Positions 10,100 to 19,436 are shown, counted from the stretch's first letter. The stretch is 27,235 nucleotides of DNA from Kalaharituber pfeilii (GCA_015179045.1 WHUZ01000214.1:1-27235), one strand, 5' to 3'. Numbers and translations are program-made. The notes: generated from the sequence alone by a model not told the origin.

Positions 10100-12180
10100 C
10101 TCAGTTGCAAGGTAAAATTCAAAACTGGAAAGACTATTAGGGCTATTGTGGACTATACAGCCTCTGTGCTGATTGTTTCCTTGACAGACTAGGTTAGGAG
10201 TTGAAGATAAGGTTATGAAGTAAGGCTTGCAATAATCAAGCAAGATGATAGTTCTTCTATTATGAATACTTCATTTTTGTTTTTATTTTCATTTTCGCTT
10301 CATTTTCTGGTATCCCAGTTTCTAATTCTATTATCTTTGCTTAGGATTATGTACCTTCTATTGATATTCTGAGAAAATCTCATAAGATATTCATTATTTT
10401 TATATTACCTTCTATTCTAAACTCCTACTAGATGGGAAAGGAATTTGTTTTTGATTTTGATACCAAAGCTATAGATATTAGTAGATATATCATTGATTGT
10501 GTCCAAGTCAATGGTGTTCTAGGGAAGTCTAATAAGTCTCTGTTAACTTTATTTCATCTTTTGTTTTGAACTCTTATCAAAGGAGTAAGAAATTTATCTT
10601 CAAGTTTAAGCCAAAGCTATGGATATCAGCTTATGTATCATTGTATATTAGATGCACTTATATTGAGTTGCTTTTAGTTTTTTTTAATGATACCTTTAAA
10701 AAGGGTAATATTTTATTGATTGATGCATGCGAGTACTAGTACTTATAATATATTTATATTTTTTCTAAGAAATAGGTATACCACTTATCTCCTTACTAAA
10801 GCTAAGATTATGAAATCCCTTTTGAGAATCTAAACACGAAGCCTTCCTATGGTCTAGTATACCTGAGAAGAAGATAATACTCTTTAGAGGTATATCATTG
10901 AACACTTACTAGTAGGGAAAATATAAAGGTCTAAGTCAAAAGTAGCTTTACTGATTTTTTTCAGAAGAAAGATGAGTCTCTTCGACTGTGCATTAATTGT
11001 AAGAGCACTAAACAAACTCTCTATTCTGAACAAACATCCTTTGCTCTTAATATAAGAACTCCTCAAAAAGACCCAAAGTGGTAAATAGGTTATCAAACTT
11101 AATCTCAATAATGGCTACAACCCATACAGATTAAGTCAGATGATGAACCGTGGCTATCAAATACAGCTAATGGCTTATTTAAAGTACTCAGTCATACCTC
11201 TCAAACTCATCAACATATCTGCCTCCTTCAAAGAGATAATAGATAAGATTCCTACTTGCATCGGTAGAGTTGTTTGGTACCTGAACTCTTAATCTATAAA
11301 GGCAAGTCTGAATGAGACTATAAAAGAATAGTGGAAAAGTGCTTGCCAAGATTGAGCAAATATGAGTTTGCAGTACGAGTTCTATATGTACAAAACCATA
11401 TTCCTTAGTTATTTTATTATTAGTCTTGAGATTAAGATACATCTGATCAAACTCTCTACTATTCGCAACTATCCACAGCTGATAAAGTAGGTGCAAGTCT
11501 TGTAGTTTTTGTAAACTACTGCTACTGATTTGTTCTCAACTACTACTACTGACTTAATTTACTTTGCTATAATCTGACCACTTATAAGCCTTAACTAGAG
11601 ACATGCCTTTTATTTAAGGAGGGTAGAGCAGCAAGCTGCTTTCATAAAACTCCAAGACAAGTTCATCAGTGCCCCCATACTATGATAGTTCAATTGATCC
11701 CTACTGACAATTATGAAACTAACTGCTTAGACCAAGTACTTACTAGTATCTTAAGCTTAAGAATAATATTACTACCCTTCACTTCTATGAGTACTACTTC
11801 CAACTACTGACTCCTGCTAAACGAAACTACTCTATCTATGATAACAAACTATTAGTAATCCTTAATAGTACAAATAAAGGATAGAGTTATAGGGAACTAA
11901 GTTCACTGTCTTTACTAACTACTATACACTTCACTATCAAATAATATCTCAACAACTAGTAATCTAACTGGAGCCAGAAACTCTCCAAATTTGATTATGT
12001 TAGCCTAATAATAAAGTGAATGCTTTCTCTTAGACTAGTGAAGTGCCAGACATATAGACTGATATCCTTAAAGTCAATAGTAATGAATAGATAAGGAATG
12101 ATGATAGGCTAGATACTTGAACCATATTCGAGTGATAAGAATAATAGTATAACAGCAATATGGTATTAGTATAGGTATCG
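10100..12180 (+). pseudogene. pol: pol of element B: protease region, RT, RNase H, start of integrase
   Basis: The protease region reads AIVDYTASV at about 10141-10170, then two tandem 150-bp modules (10363-10512 and from 10513) sharing ILRKSHK/VLGKSNK, LNSYQ and EFVFDFD motifs. RT has LNLNNGY (about 11098-11120), FKEIIDKI and VVWYLNS (to 11289). Compared with YLDD of A, 4 bp are deleted at the second aspartate and the frame is lost; C has the same deletion. RNase H motifs are visible from about 11790 (YDNKLL near 11835, YCALH/FTNY-like at about 11910). An integrase-start segment matching A (LKVNSNE.IRND) lies at about 12070-12105. Stops are numerous. Confidence 0.75.
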
Positions 12181-12289
12181 TTGGGCTTATGAGAGTGACT
12201 CTTGAGGTGACTCTGGGTTTATGAAGACAGTGAAGTGGATAACAAAAGGTTATGTAAGCGTATTAAGTGAGAGTTCAACTTAGAACACT

Positions 12290-12425
12290 GCTTGTATTTT
12301 AATTTTCTTCTAGCTAACTATTTAGCTTGTTTATATAGACTTCCAGCTATTATACATGACTAGTCAATTAACAGTAACATGATGATAAACATGCTAAGGC
12401 ATACAGGTAGAGAAACATAACAGAA
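12290..12425 (-). repeat. fragment of an A/B/C-family LTR, minus orientation
   Basis: The block TATATAGACTTCC...ATACATGACTAGTCAAT (about 12332-12370) matches LTR A around its TATA box (5757-5800), in the same plus-strand direction, so the LTR lies on the minus strand. Similarity fades on both sides. It is probably a truncated LTR abutting the end of B. Confidence 0.45.
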
Positions 12426-12438
12426 AACATACATTAAA

Positions 12439-12760
12439 AAGGTCCATAATAGCAAGAAAGGCATGAACATAATAGAAGCATGTATTAGAAAGGTCTGCAG
12501 TAGCTAGAAAGACGTGAATGTAATAGAGGCATGCATTAGAAAGGTCTGCAGTAGCTGGAAAGGTGTGAACGTAATGGAAGCATGTATAAAAAGGTCTGCA
12601 GTAGCCAGAAAGGCGTGAATGTAATGGAGGCATGTATTAGGAAGGTCTGTGGTAGCCAGAAAGGTGTGAATGTAATGGAGGCATGCATTGCGAAGGTCTG
12701 TAGTAGCTGGAAAGGCGTGAATATAATAGAAACATTTATCAGGAAGATCTGTGATGCATG
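12439..12760. repeat. 51-bp minisatellite, about six units
   Basis: The anchor AAGGTCTG recurs at 12439 (variant), 12490, 12541, 12591, 12642, 12693 and 12744 (variant), a spacing of 51 bp with one 50-bp unit. Because 51 is 3 x 17, several frames on both strands stay open and encode 17-residue repeats (for example KVCSSQKGVNVMEACIR on the plus strand). These open frames are a consequence of the repeat and are not evidence for a gene. Confidence 0.9.
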
Positions 12761-12924
12761 TGCACATATTGGTAGGTCATGTGCAACTTCAACATATACT
12801 TCAGTAGGCAACTGCCATTTACCAATAGACATTGCCTAGTAGTGATCAGTCATATCTTTAGTATATGTTTCTGGCAGTGCTTCCAGAACCGACTCCATAA
12901 GTCTTACTTTAGTCATAATATCAC
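12761..12924 (-). pseudogene. short unrecognised coding-like remnant
   Basis: The minus strand from ATG at about 12917 reads MTKVRLMESVLEALPETYTK, one TAG stop (about 12838), then MSIGKWQLPTEVYVEVAHDL before it runs into the 51-bp minisatellite. The composition looks like protein more than the surrounding sequence does, and the single stop could be a mutated CAG. I do not recognise a family. It could be a retroelement gag end or chance. Confidence 0.25.
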
Positions 12925-13297
12925 CTCCCATTTTAGAGCTTTTTTATCCTAAAAAGCTTCTAAAAATTCAAAAATCTATTTGTTGGAATCAGTGTATTCT
13001 TTTGTGGGGCTAAGAGTATTAGTATACCCTATACATAGAGTACTAGTGATTCATTGTAGGTACAAGAGCCAATAGTAAGACTGGTGTATTCTGCACTTAA
13101 ATTCAGTGTTAGCTATTAAACCACTTCTCAGGTAAAACCCTATAGGAAACTCTTGAGAGCATGAAAAGTATAATACCTACATAAGATTATACTTTTGCTA
13201 GCTAGACCTCAGTAGTACTAAATAATATATTACAATGCCTGTAAAGCAGGATCTTTAGGCTTTCATGGGTGACTTGCATAGAATTCTATAATAGATT
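12925..13297. other. intergenic, no gene seen; one 11-bp inverted repeat
   Basis: AT-rich, with stops in all frames. A perfect inverted repeat AAAAGTATAAT / ATTATACTTTT lies at 13164-13174 and 13186-13196 with an 11-bp spacer. No tRNA or other RNA gene could be recognised. Confidence 0.5.
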
Positions 13298-13534
13298 TCA
13301 GCGGACAATGTAGGTTTCCAATTGGCTCCTATATACTATCTTCGTTGTACTCCTGTCAACGGATTCGATATTTGACTTAGTCTCAGACCTTGCAGCTATT
13401 GACAGTATAGTTAATGTCATAGCAGAGTTCTTGTTTATTACTATCAAGGTTTGTATTGTCATCTCAGATTTAGAAGGGCTTGAGGAGGCTGATATATATA
13501 ATTCTATATAGTTGTATGCTCTGAGGCAGTTCAA
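13298..13534 (-). pseudogene. unrecognised 78-codon open frame
   Basis: Minus-strand frame from ATG at 13534, free of stops, Ser/Thr/Ile-rich (SASSSPSKSEMTIQTLIVIN, SIAARSETKSNIESVDRSTT). No signal peptide, membrane segment or family motif is seen. It lies on the same strand as element F and might be part of a gag-like protein, or just a chance open frame in a region where others are closed. Confidence 0.2.
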
Positions 13535-13689
13535 GTTCAGTTGTTATATAACTTAGCTAGTTTTCTACTACTAGTAAGGCAAAGTGCAGTTATTTGAGAC
13601 GTGTATTATTTTTGGGGTTAAATCCATATAGGCTTTTGAAGGGTATATAGTTATGGGTTGATATTTTCAAAGTGCTATATATATGTATA

Positions 13690-13850
13690 CAGTTAGTACT
13701 ATGTATGTGTATATACAGTCAGTGCCATATGTCTGTATATGGTTGGTACTATGTGCCTGTATATAGTCAGTGCCATCTGCCTGTATATGGTCAGTACCAT
13801 GTGTAGTCAGAGCTATGTATCTGTATGTAGTCAGTACCATATGCCTTTCA
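13690..13850. repeat. 24-bp minisatellite, about seven units
   Basis: Units such as CAGTGCCATATGTCTGTATA with anchors at 13721, 13745, 13769, 13793 and 13833; one unit near 13809 is shortened by 8 bp. The minus strand reads 8-residue repeats (GTDYIQAH-like) because 24 is divisible by three. Confidence 0.85.
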
Positions 13851-13929
13851 CTCACATAGGCTGGCTAGGCCTATAAGCCATTTTCTGGCTAGTGAATTAT
13901 TGCAGTGAGGTATTAAACTAAGTAACAGA

Positions 13930-15950
13930 TCTAACTCTAGTTTGGTATTGGTATTAGGTTCAGTAGGCATGTCGGTTAGCTTTTCATCTTTTGGCAATAT
14001 ATATTTGTATAGCTTCTCTCTATCTATTTCAGTAGAGGTTCTTTAATATCACTTCTTGAGGGCAATGTACCCTCCAGTAGCTCGTAACCTCTGGGTCTTC
14101 CTTAATGGGATAGCTGTTGGTGAGTAGTTGCCCATCTTTTAAGAGCTGGATTTCTAGACCTGCTAGTTCATTATCAGATTGATATAATATAGTGTCAGCC
14201 TTCCTATTATCACTTTGTAATAGGTAATAGTACAGTCCGGTTCACATATCTTTATATCCTAGTTTGCTTGCCAGGAGTCGAGCTCCTACTTAGTAGTAAT
14301 GTATTTGAGACCATAGTAATTAGTATAGATATCGACGTATATGCCTTATAAGCAAGTATACTATTTCTTAAAGTAGTCAACAATTGCCAATAGCTTGAAT
14401 AGGATAATTTCATTTATCTACATTAAGGCCTTATGAGTAGATATTGACTTAGTATAGTATTATAGTTCTGTTCTCTATATAGTATTAGAGAGAGTACTAG
14501 CAAAAGCTTAGTAAGATGCATTGATTTCTATAATCATCTTCAGAGTTCTATCCTATAATTATCCTAAGGATTCTATCTATTAGATGGAGTACTAATACAT
14601 TAGTTTACATGATCATCTTAAAGGTTCTATCCTATAATTGCCTTCAAGGTTTTATTCTATGAGCAGAGTACTAGGGTAAATAGAAATGCTTGCTTGAGTT
14701 CATCGAATAATTGCTATTATGTATTACCTTGTATGTTATTAATGAGAGAGGTAAGTAGTTTTACTTTGGTACTGTAGTTCTTAATAAAATAGTGTAGTAG
14801 TTGGCTAGTCAGCAATAGTATTAAGCTTGTAGCTATTAATAGCATAGTCAAGAAGGACTGTCTTCTATATAGCTAGCCTGTGGTTAGGTAGTTGTAGGAC
14901 TTATTCCATGATTTTCATACTATTCCATTGGTATTTTTCCAGGCTTTTGTCTATTATTTCTTGAGAACTCGTTAGTGTGAGGTCAAAAGGTATGTTGGAA
15001 TATTCGAATAGGTTTTTATTGCCTGACTGATTTCAAATAAGGCATTCTTATATGACTAGGTAAAGTATTCATTACTATGGGTCTGGTATAAGTAGGAGGG
15101 GGTGCTGGTTCAGGACTATAGTCTTGTTGAGTCCTCCTTTAGTCTACATATAAATGTAGTGAGCCATCTTTTTTCTAGACAGATAGTATTAGTGCTAGCT
15201 GTAGGTCTTGAATACCTGATCTTGTCAGTGGGTAGATGTTCTTCCAGATATGTCTGCAGAGCTTCATCTTTCAGGATACTTTTTTATTATTAGGCTATTG
15301 GGTACTTCAATACTAGAGTTATTGAGTGGGATCTTGTGATTCCTAGATCTATGAAGGTGTCTGACTGCTTGCTTCTCAGAGAACACTTAAGTATAATATT
15401 CATAATGTTTGGATTAATTATTAGTAGTATATTGCCTTCTTCCAATGATTCCTTTCAAAATCTGAAATAGAAATAGGTAGTAGAAATAGAAACAGATAGA
15501 AGAAATAGAAATATATAGAAGAAATAGAAACAAGTGAAAGAAATAGAAACAGGTAGAAGAATAATTTCATTATAAGAAACAATAAAATTAAGAGAATTAT
15601 GAACCAAATACCAGTTTTCACTATTAATAGAGAAACCTTTTATTTCTAACTAAAATAATCCTAAAGAACTTCCATATTATCAATATCCAGACATTCCGTA
15701 TTAAAATCAAAAGTAGTACTAGGAATTATATTATCTGATTTATTCTGAATGCTAGAAAAAACAAATGTAGTATTCAAAACTTTAACTTCTTCTAGGAAGC
15801 TCCTATCTCCCTACCATACATTTACAGGTCTAGCTTGGTTCTTCTAATAGTACTTTGGGTATCCTTTATTCTTTTCCTGAATTGCTGTAAATTGGCTCAT
15901 CATCTGTATTAAGTTCTTTTTTCTTGTTTAACTTTTATGAATAGCTTCTT
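13930..15950 (-). pseudogene. pol: element F: gypsy pol remnant (protease region, RT, RNase H)
   Basis: Minus strand, very decayed. From high to low coordinates: a protease-like segment with TTFDFNTECLDIDN (about 15665-15715), related to FNTEVIDIS of element A; a spacer with a 19-bp repeat; RT pieces (EEHLPTGKIRYSR-like near 15220-15250, LFEYSNIPFDLT.TSSQEIIDKSL near 14915-15010); RNase H pieces (IEINASY at about 14520, KLLAIVDYFKK near 14350-14390, YVDIYTNYYGLKYIT near 14290-14335). The integrase is not visible. Stops are very dense and frames shift often. Assignment rests on the order of these motifs and their likeness to A and E. Confidence 0.6.
15464..15558. repeat. 19-bp tandem repeat, five units, inside element F
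   Basis: GAAATAGAAACAGGTAGAA-type units start at 15464, 15483, 15502, 15521 and 15540, exactly 19 bp apart. As 19 is not a multiple of three, the array shifts frame. It lies in the same part of the element as the (TTTTCG)n tract of element C, suggesting a repeat-prone spot next to the protease region. Confidence 0.9.
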
Positions 15951-16355
15951 TGGCTAATTAGGCTTATATATCTATCCTAGAAAACAGCTTAATGTTGAGT
16001 AGTTATTTCCTCTACAATGGATATATACCCTATTCCTTCTTCTGCGATTCTTAACTTTGTCTAGTATATAATCATTGTTTTTTGGATTCTCTGAGATGTA
16101 TCCTTCTTGAAATATGGCCTGTAGTATAGTAGTAGTCACTCTTTCCGACATTTCCTTATACTTGTTGACAGAGGGCTTGGAGGAGTAGGTAGTAATGGAT
16201 ACAGCTTTCTTCTTCCAGTTCATCCTACTTTGCTGAAGAATAATTTCGGTTACTTCATCTTGGGCAGAGGTAAGCAAGATCTTGAGTGGGACTGGTAATG
16301 GTAGTGGCAGAACTCTGAGGGGCTGCATGAGGGTCTCTGACAGTGGGAGGCTCAC
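15951..16355 (-). pseudogene. gag: element F gag remnant with eroded zinc knuckle
   Basis: A minus-strand frame open from 16355 to about 15972. An N-terminal Pro/Leu-rich part (PLRVLPLPLPVPLKILL) resembles parts of G (LRVSLSPMPLTLL; LRVPSLSLSPFPLKIPL). It is followed directly by RMNWKKKAVS and a basic RRRRNRVYIHCRGNN end. At 125 or so codons it is far shorter than gag of A, and the capsid core seen in G is absent, so an internal deletion is likely. At 15984-16025 the residues YIHCRGNNYSTLSC keep the C-X2-C-X4-H-X4-C spacing with Cys to Tyr and His to Tyr changes. Confidence 0.55.
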
Positions 16356-16975
16356 ATATAAAGTATATAAGATTGGTTGAATGAGTATAGGAAGGTGAGT
16401 GTCCTATGGTATACCTAGAAGTAGGAATTGCTCTGAGATGATATACTAAATTGGTGGTCCTTCGATTCTGTGTAGGTCTATAACTTCATAGGGTTAGGCA
16501 TCTTTTAACATCATCGGTAAAGTGGAAGTGGATATTCTTCACCTGGTGAGTATTCTGGATCTTTTAAGCTTTTTTAGCTTCCTAGAGAATCCATCAGCAA
16601 AAAATAGGATACATTACAATATGGCACCCAGCATCACAATACACAGTTTGTGCCCTAAGCACCCTAAGTACCTCATACATTCCTAACCTCATCACCTCTT
16701 AATAGTTGCGCCCTGTGCTTTTTGGCCTTCTGACTTTGTTATTCCTTTGCTACTCTCGTACCCTATGAAATCGGTTTTTTACCTTGGTATGCCTCTGGCA
16801 TTACAAAACCTAGTTTTCTGCCCTCAGTGTATATAACGCAAGTAATCCTGCTGCTGATGCCACGATGTGCTTAAGTCCTTCATTGTACCTACAATGCAAG
16901 TAATCCTGCTGCCAGTATCACAACGTACTCAATGTACTCAAAATGTCCTTTATTTCATGTGCATGCTCAATATGC
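16356..16975. other. no gene recognised; one 38-bp direct repeat
   Basis: This region is upstream of F and would be where F's 5' LTR should lie, but no LTR ends could be found. A direct repeat of about 38 bp, ACGCAAGTAATCCTGCTGC / ATGCAAGTAATCCTGCTGC, starts at 16836 and 16894 (period 58). The end (16920-16975) holds a short CTCAATGTAC/CTCAATATGC run. Confidence 0.5.
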
Positions 16976-17028
16976 TTTTTTTTTTTTTTATTTCAATACT
17001 CGCATGCCGTCCAATAGGCTATGGTGAG
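16976..17028 (-). mobile_element. poly(A)-ended repeat, copy 1
   Basis: The minus strand reads CTCACCATAGCCTATTGGAC...GAGTATTGAAAT and then 14 A. It is like the ends of the copies at 17429-17486, 19437-19495 and 19501-19561. It abuts GCATATTGAGCATGC on its poly(A) side. Confidence 0.55.
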
Positions 17029-17241
17029 GGTCTTTATTAATGAAAGAATAAACACTAACAAAACTAATACAACTATCAACCTAAATATATGTAGTTCCTA
17101 CACACTCCTCCATGATATGAGTGGCACCCAATATGATCCCCTACTTCCGTCCCCTCTCTGACTCACACCGGACTGACTTGTACTTCTATCCACTAATCCT
17201 CACCTTCTTGACATCTATCTCTCTTCTCAGAAAAATCACCA

Positions 17242-17481
17242 TCGAAAATGAAACACTTGCTGGAGGAGTGCAGAGTGTGGAAGCAGAGGTGGCCGAGGGG
17301 GAGGAGCATATGAAAAGGCCTCTGAAAGAGAGAGAGTAGGAGAGAGATCTATTGGATATGATGATAGAAATGTTGGGTAAGTAGAGGAGAGAAGTAAGGT
17401 TATGTGATGTAGAAAGTAGTTAGTTAGGACATTACCATAGCCCATGGGGTAGCAAGTAATCAATGATATAAAAAAAAAAAA
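17242..17481 (+). mobile_element. poly(A)-ended SINE-like insertion with 11-bp flanking repeats, copy 2
   Basis: About 240 bp ending in CATAGCCCATGGGGTAGC, AAGTAATCAATGATAT and 17 A (17470-17486). It is flanked by the direct repeat AAAAATCACCA at 17231-17241 and 17482-17492 (the repeat overlaps the A tail). An 11-bp duplication plus poly(A) is the hallmark of LINE-mediated retroposition. GTGGCCGAGGGG at 17289-17300 resembles a tRNA A box of the Leu/Ser type; I find no good B box, so a tRNA origin is only a possibility. Removing it would rejoin a minus-strand open frame. Confidence 0.6.
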
Positions 17482-17999
17482 AAAAATCACCAGTGAACTA
17501 GTTTTCTTACCATTCTCCTCTAGTATATTTCTTTTTCTTAGCCAGCGAATCCCTCTTATCCTCCCTAGCTCCTTGTTCACAGCTTCCAACTACTGTTTGA
17601 CTTTTCCCAGGTTCTTCCTTAATATGATACCGTATATTATGATGCTAGCTTTCCCACTAGTATTGGCATCGAGTATAGTTGGTAGAGAGATGGTGATAGT
17701 GGGGCCCTTCCGAGTATTTTCCTGGTAGCACTGATAAGCTTCTTCTTAAGTCGGAAGCTTAGCTCTTCCCTTTGGGCTGTTGGAGGGTTTTGGTAGTAGG
17801 ATAGAAGTTTAGAATGGTGGTGGTACTGACGCCGATGGTTCCGGTCGCAGTGATAGTATCAGCATTGGTGGTGCTCCCGTAGACAACACGATCTTTTTGG
17901 CCTCCTCATCGCTGAGTCAGTACTTAATCTCATATGTCTGATTAGGAGTTGGAGCCTTTCTCTTTCTTTTCTTCATGTTGAGGCCAACTGATGTCTGTA

Positions 18000-18052
18000 G
18001 TGGTGGTGCTGGTGGTGGCGGTGGTGGTGAGGCTGGTAGTGGTGGTGCCGGA
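18000..18052. repeat. GGT-rich trinucleotide repeat
   Basis: GGTGGTGCTGGTGGTGGCGG and following, an imperfect (GGT)n tract. On the minus strand it codes the Pro/Ala tract of the unrecognised protein. Confidence 0.8.
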
Positions 18053-18270
18053 CTCACCAGCTACATGTGAACTGCTATCCAATCCCTTACTTAGGCACTA
18101 GAAATATTCTCCTTACTAGTAAGGTTTCTTGTTGTCTACATCCCCATAGAAAGAATGGAACTTCCGCTTTTCGGCATCTACACACATGAAGTACAGGAAC
18201 GCTCTCTTTTCCAGTCCTTCATTATTCTTTTCTAGGAATGCTGCAACATTACTCTCGATAGCACTAAGCC

Positions 18271-19069
18271 TCATGGTCTTGGCATGATAGGGGTAGGGTG
18301 ATATAGTTGCAATAGTAGTGGTGAGTTGATGGATCCTCGAGATTTTGTCCTGCAGGGGAAATTCGCACTATCAGGTATTTAAGAATAAGAATTAGATCAA
18401 AAGACTCAGCTCGCTGAGCACTTTCGATCTATGTAGATTTCAGCAGGGGGGACATTGTAGTTGTAGAGTCACTTCTAAATACTCGTCCTAAGGTGGTTGT
18501 TGTCGGTGGCACTCAACATGCTCAACATGCTTAATATACCCACTAATGGTTTTCGGCTACTTCGATTCATATAAACATGAATTGCTATATGGAATACATG
18601 ATAGAAAAAGATAAGGAAAACAAATGAGGAGGCATCCTATCCATGTTCTTTAGGTTGTGAAAATTGGCTCAAGGAGTTTATAGCTTCTGATGCCTATACT
18701 TAGTCAGTCATATTGCTAACTAAGCAGGGGCAAACCGAAGGAACCCTCCCAGTCTCTCCTTTATGGAGGCCCAAGTCGCTGGAGTAATGGGGTTAGTAGA
18801 TAGGTGATTTCACAACTTACACAACTTGGAGAGGGAGGACTAGCATCTCCCTCTCACCCTCTATATACTGAGCATCCCTTTGCTGCCTGCCCATAACTAC
18901 TATAGGGATTACCCAAATAGGAAACCAACTAGAGAGGGACTGTGCTATGGCTTGATGGTGCCCACTAGTAGCTTGCCCTCTCTTCCATAGTTTTGAGGGT
19001 TCTGGTGGCTGCTCTTAAGCCTCCCATTAGCTTGCGGTTGAACTGCCAAATATATGTCCTACATCTCAT
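18271..19069. other. no gene recognised
   Basis: Of medium GC content, with no family motif in either strand. A minus-strand frame of about 60 codons near 18810-18985 is open but unlike anything I recognise. A short CTCAACATGCTCAACATGC run lies at 18513-18531. A 9-bp inverted repeat GAGAGGGAG / CTCCCTCTC lies at 18830-18838 and 18847-18855. Confidence 0.5.
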
Positions 19070-19270
19070 GTGTATATACTCAACATACTTACTATACTCA
19101 ATATGCCTATATCTCATAAACGTATGTAATGTACTCAATAATATATTGTATACCTCATGTGTTGTATATCTTATATACACACACTCAACATGCTCAATGT
19201 ACCCAATATGCTCTCTATCTCATATGAGTACTCAATGTGCTCAACATGCTTAATATGCTCACTATGCTTG
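19070..19270. repeat. degenerate CTCAAYATGC array, first block
   Basis: Repeated words of about 10 bp: CTCAACATAC, CTCAATATGC, CTCAACATGC, CTCAATGTAC, CTCAATGTGC. The period is not strict. The open frames on both strands here are by-products. Confidence 0.7.
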
Positions 19271-19338
19271 GTGCTATTGTATATCTAAAGTGCGCTGCCA
19301 TTGTACTGTGAAAGTGCATTGCCATTGCATCTCATCGT

Positions 19339-19428
19339 GCCAAGAAACCATGAAGCAGCTATAGCTCCATAGTTTCTTGGTATAGGTACTATACATTTCG
19401 TGCTACAGCTGCTCCATGGTTTCTTGGC
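19339..19428. repeat. foldback: 27-bp inverted repeat with an extra arm in the loop
   Basis: GCCAAGAAACCATGAAGCAG (starting 19339) is inverted as GCTGCTCCATGGTTTCTTGGC (ending 19428), about 27 bp per arm with two mismatches. Between them AGCTCCATAGTTTCTTGG (about 19362-19380) is a third copy of the right arm, so two alternative hairpins can form. It lies just upstream of poly(A)-ended copy 3. Confidence 0.8.
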
Positions 19429-19436
19429 ATAGCCGC

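Larger units (their letters stand above)
7977..10100 (+). pseudogene. gag: leader and gag of element B, interrupted by element T
   Basis: This is homologous to gag of C and, more distantly, to gag of A. The block at about 8340-8370 (GGACCTCCTCT...CAGGTATTGATA) resumes after the T insertion at about 9040 and matches C 24856-24885. The capsid part lies at about 9260-9700. At the knuckle position (about 9841-9875) the 15 bp coding GKNRH in A are missing and the first Cys codons are lost, exactly as in C. Stops are abundant in every frame. No start codon can be defended. Confidence 0.7.
7322..12180 (+). mobile_element. Ty3/gypsy copy B, heavily RIP-mutated, 3'-truncated
   Basis: It starts with an LTR (7322-7976) inserted in E's RT, then a leader and gag (to about 10.1 kb, carrying the miniature element T), a protease region (about 10.1-10.65 kb), RT and RNase H (about 10.86-12.0 kb), and the first part of integrase. 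The match to A fades at about 12.18 kb. No 3' LTR of the same orientation follows, so the 3' end is lost. It is collinear with C throughout the shared part but has many more TpA-creating transitions, so it is older or more strongly hit by RIP. Confidence 0.85.
17110..18270 (-). pseudogene. unrecognised coding remnant, possibly non-LTR retrotransposon ORF1-like
   Basis: Minus strand. An N-terminal piece at 18270-18121 is open for 50 codons (SAIESNVAAFLEKNNEGLEK, then CVDAEKRKFHSFYGDVDNKK). In another frame come a poly-Pro tract (about 18050-17990), a basic MKKRKRK at about 17976-17956, and SDEEAKKIVLSTG. After four stops the frame continues with KVKQ.LEAVNKELGRIRGIR and WLRKRNILEENGKKTSSLVIF. 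The poly(A) insertion interrupts it; beyond, the same frame goes on LRREIDVKKVRISG. The pattern of a basic helix, then GKKTSSLVIFL, then GRKY-like residues recalls fungal LINE ORF1/gag-like proteins, but this is by eye only. Base composition is less AT-rich than in the gypsy copies. Confidence 0.35.

Noticed and set aside
12394..12839. Several overlapping open frames on both strands that look like repeat proteins
   Set aside because: They arise because the 51-bp minisatellite unit is a multiple of three; no start context or family match.
12439..13850. CRISPR-like regularly spaced repeats
   Set aside because: The units are directly adjacent without unique spacers, and the sequence is eukaryotic.
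17121..17339. Plus-strand open frame of 72 codons
   Set aside because: It runs from the flank into the poly(A)-ended insertion across the target duplication; no motif supports it.
17236..17589. A single protein spanning the poly(A) tract with a run of Phe
   Set aside because: The Phe run is the antisense of the A tail of an insertion; the true frame jumps over it.
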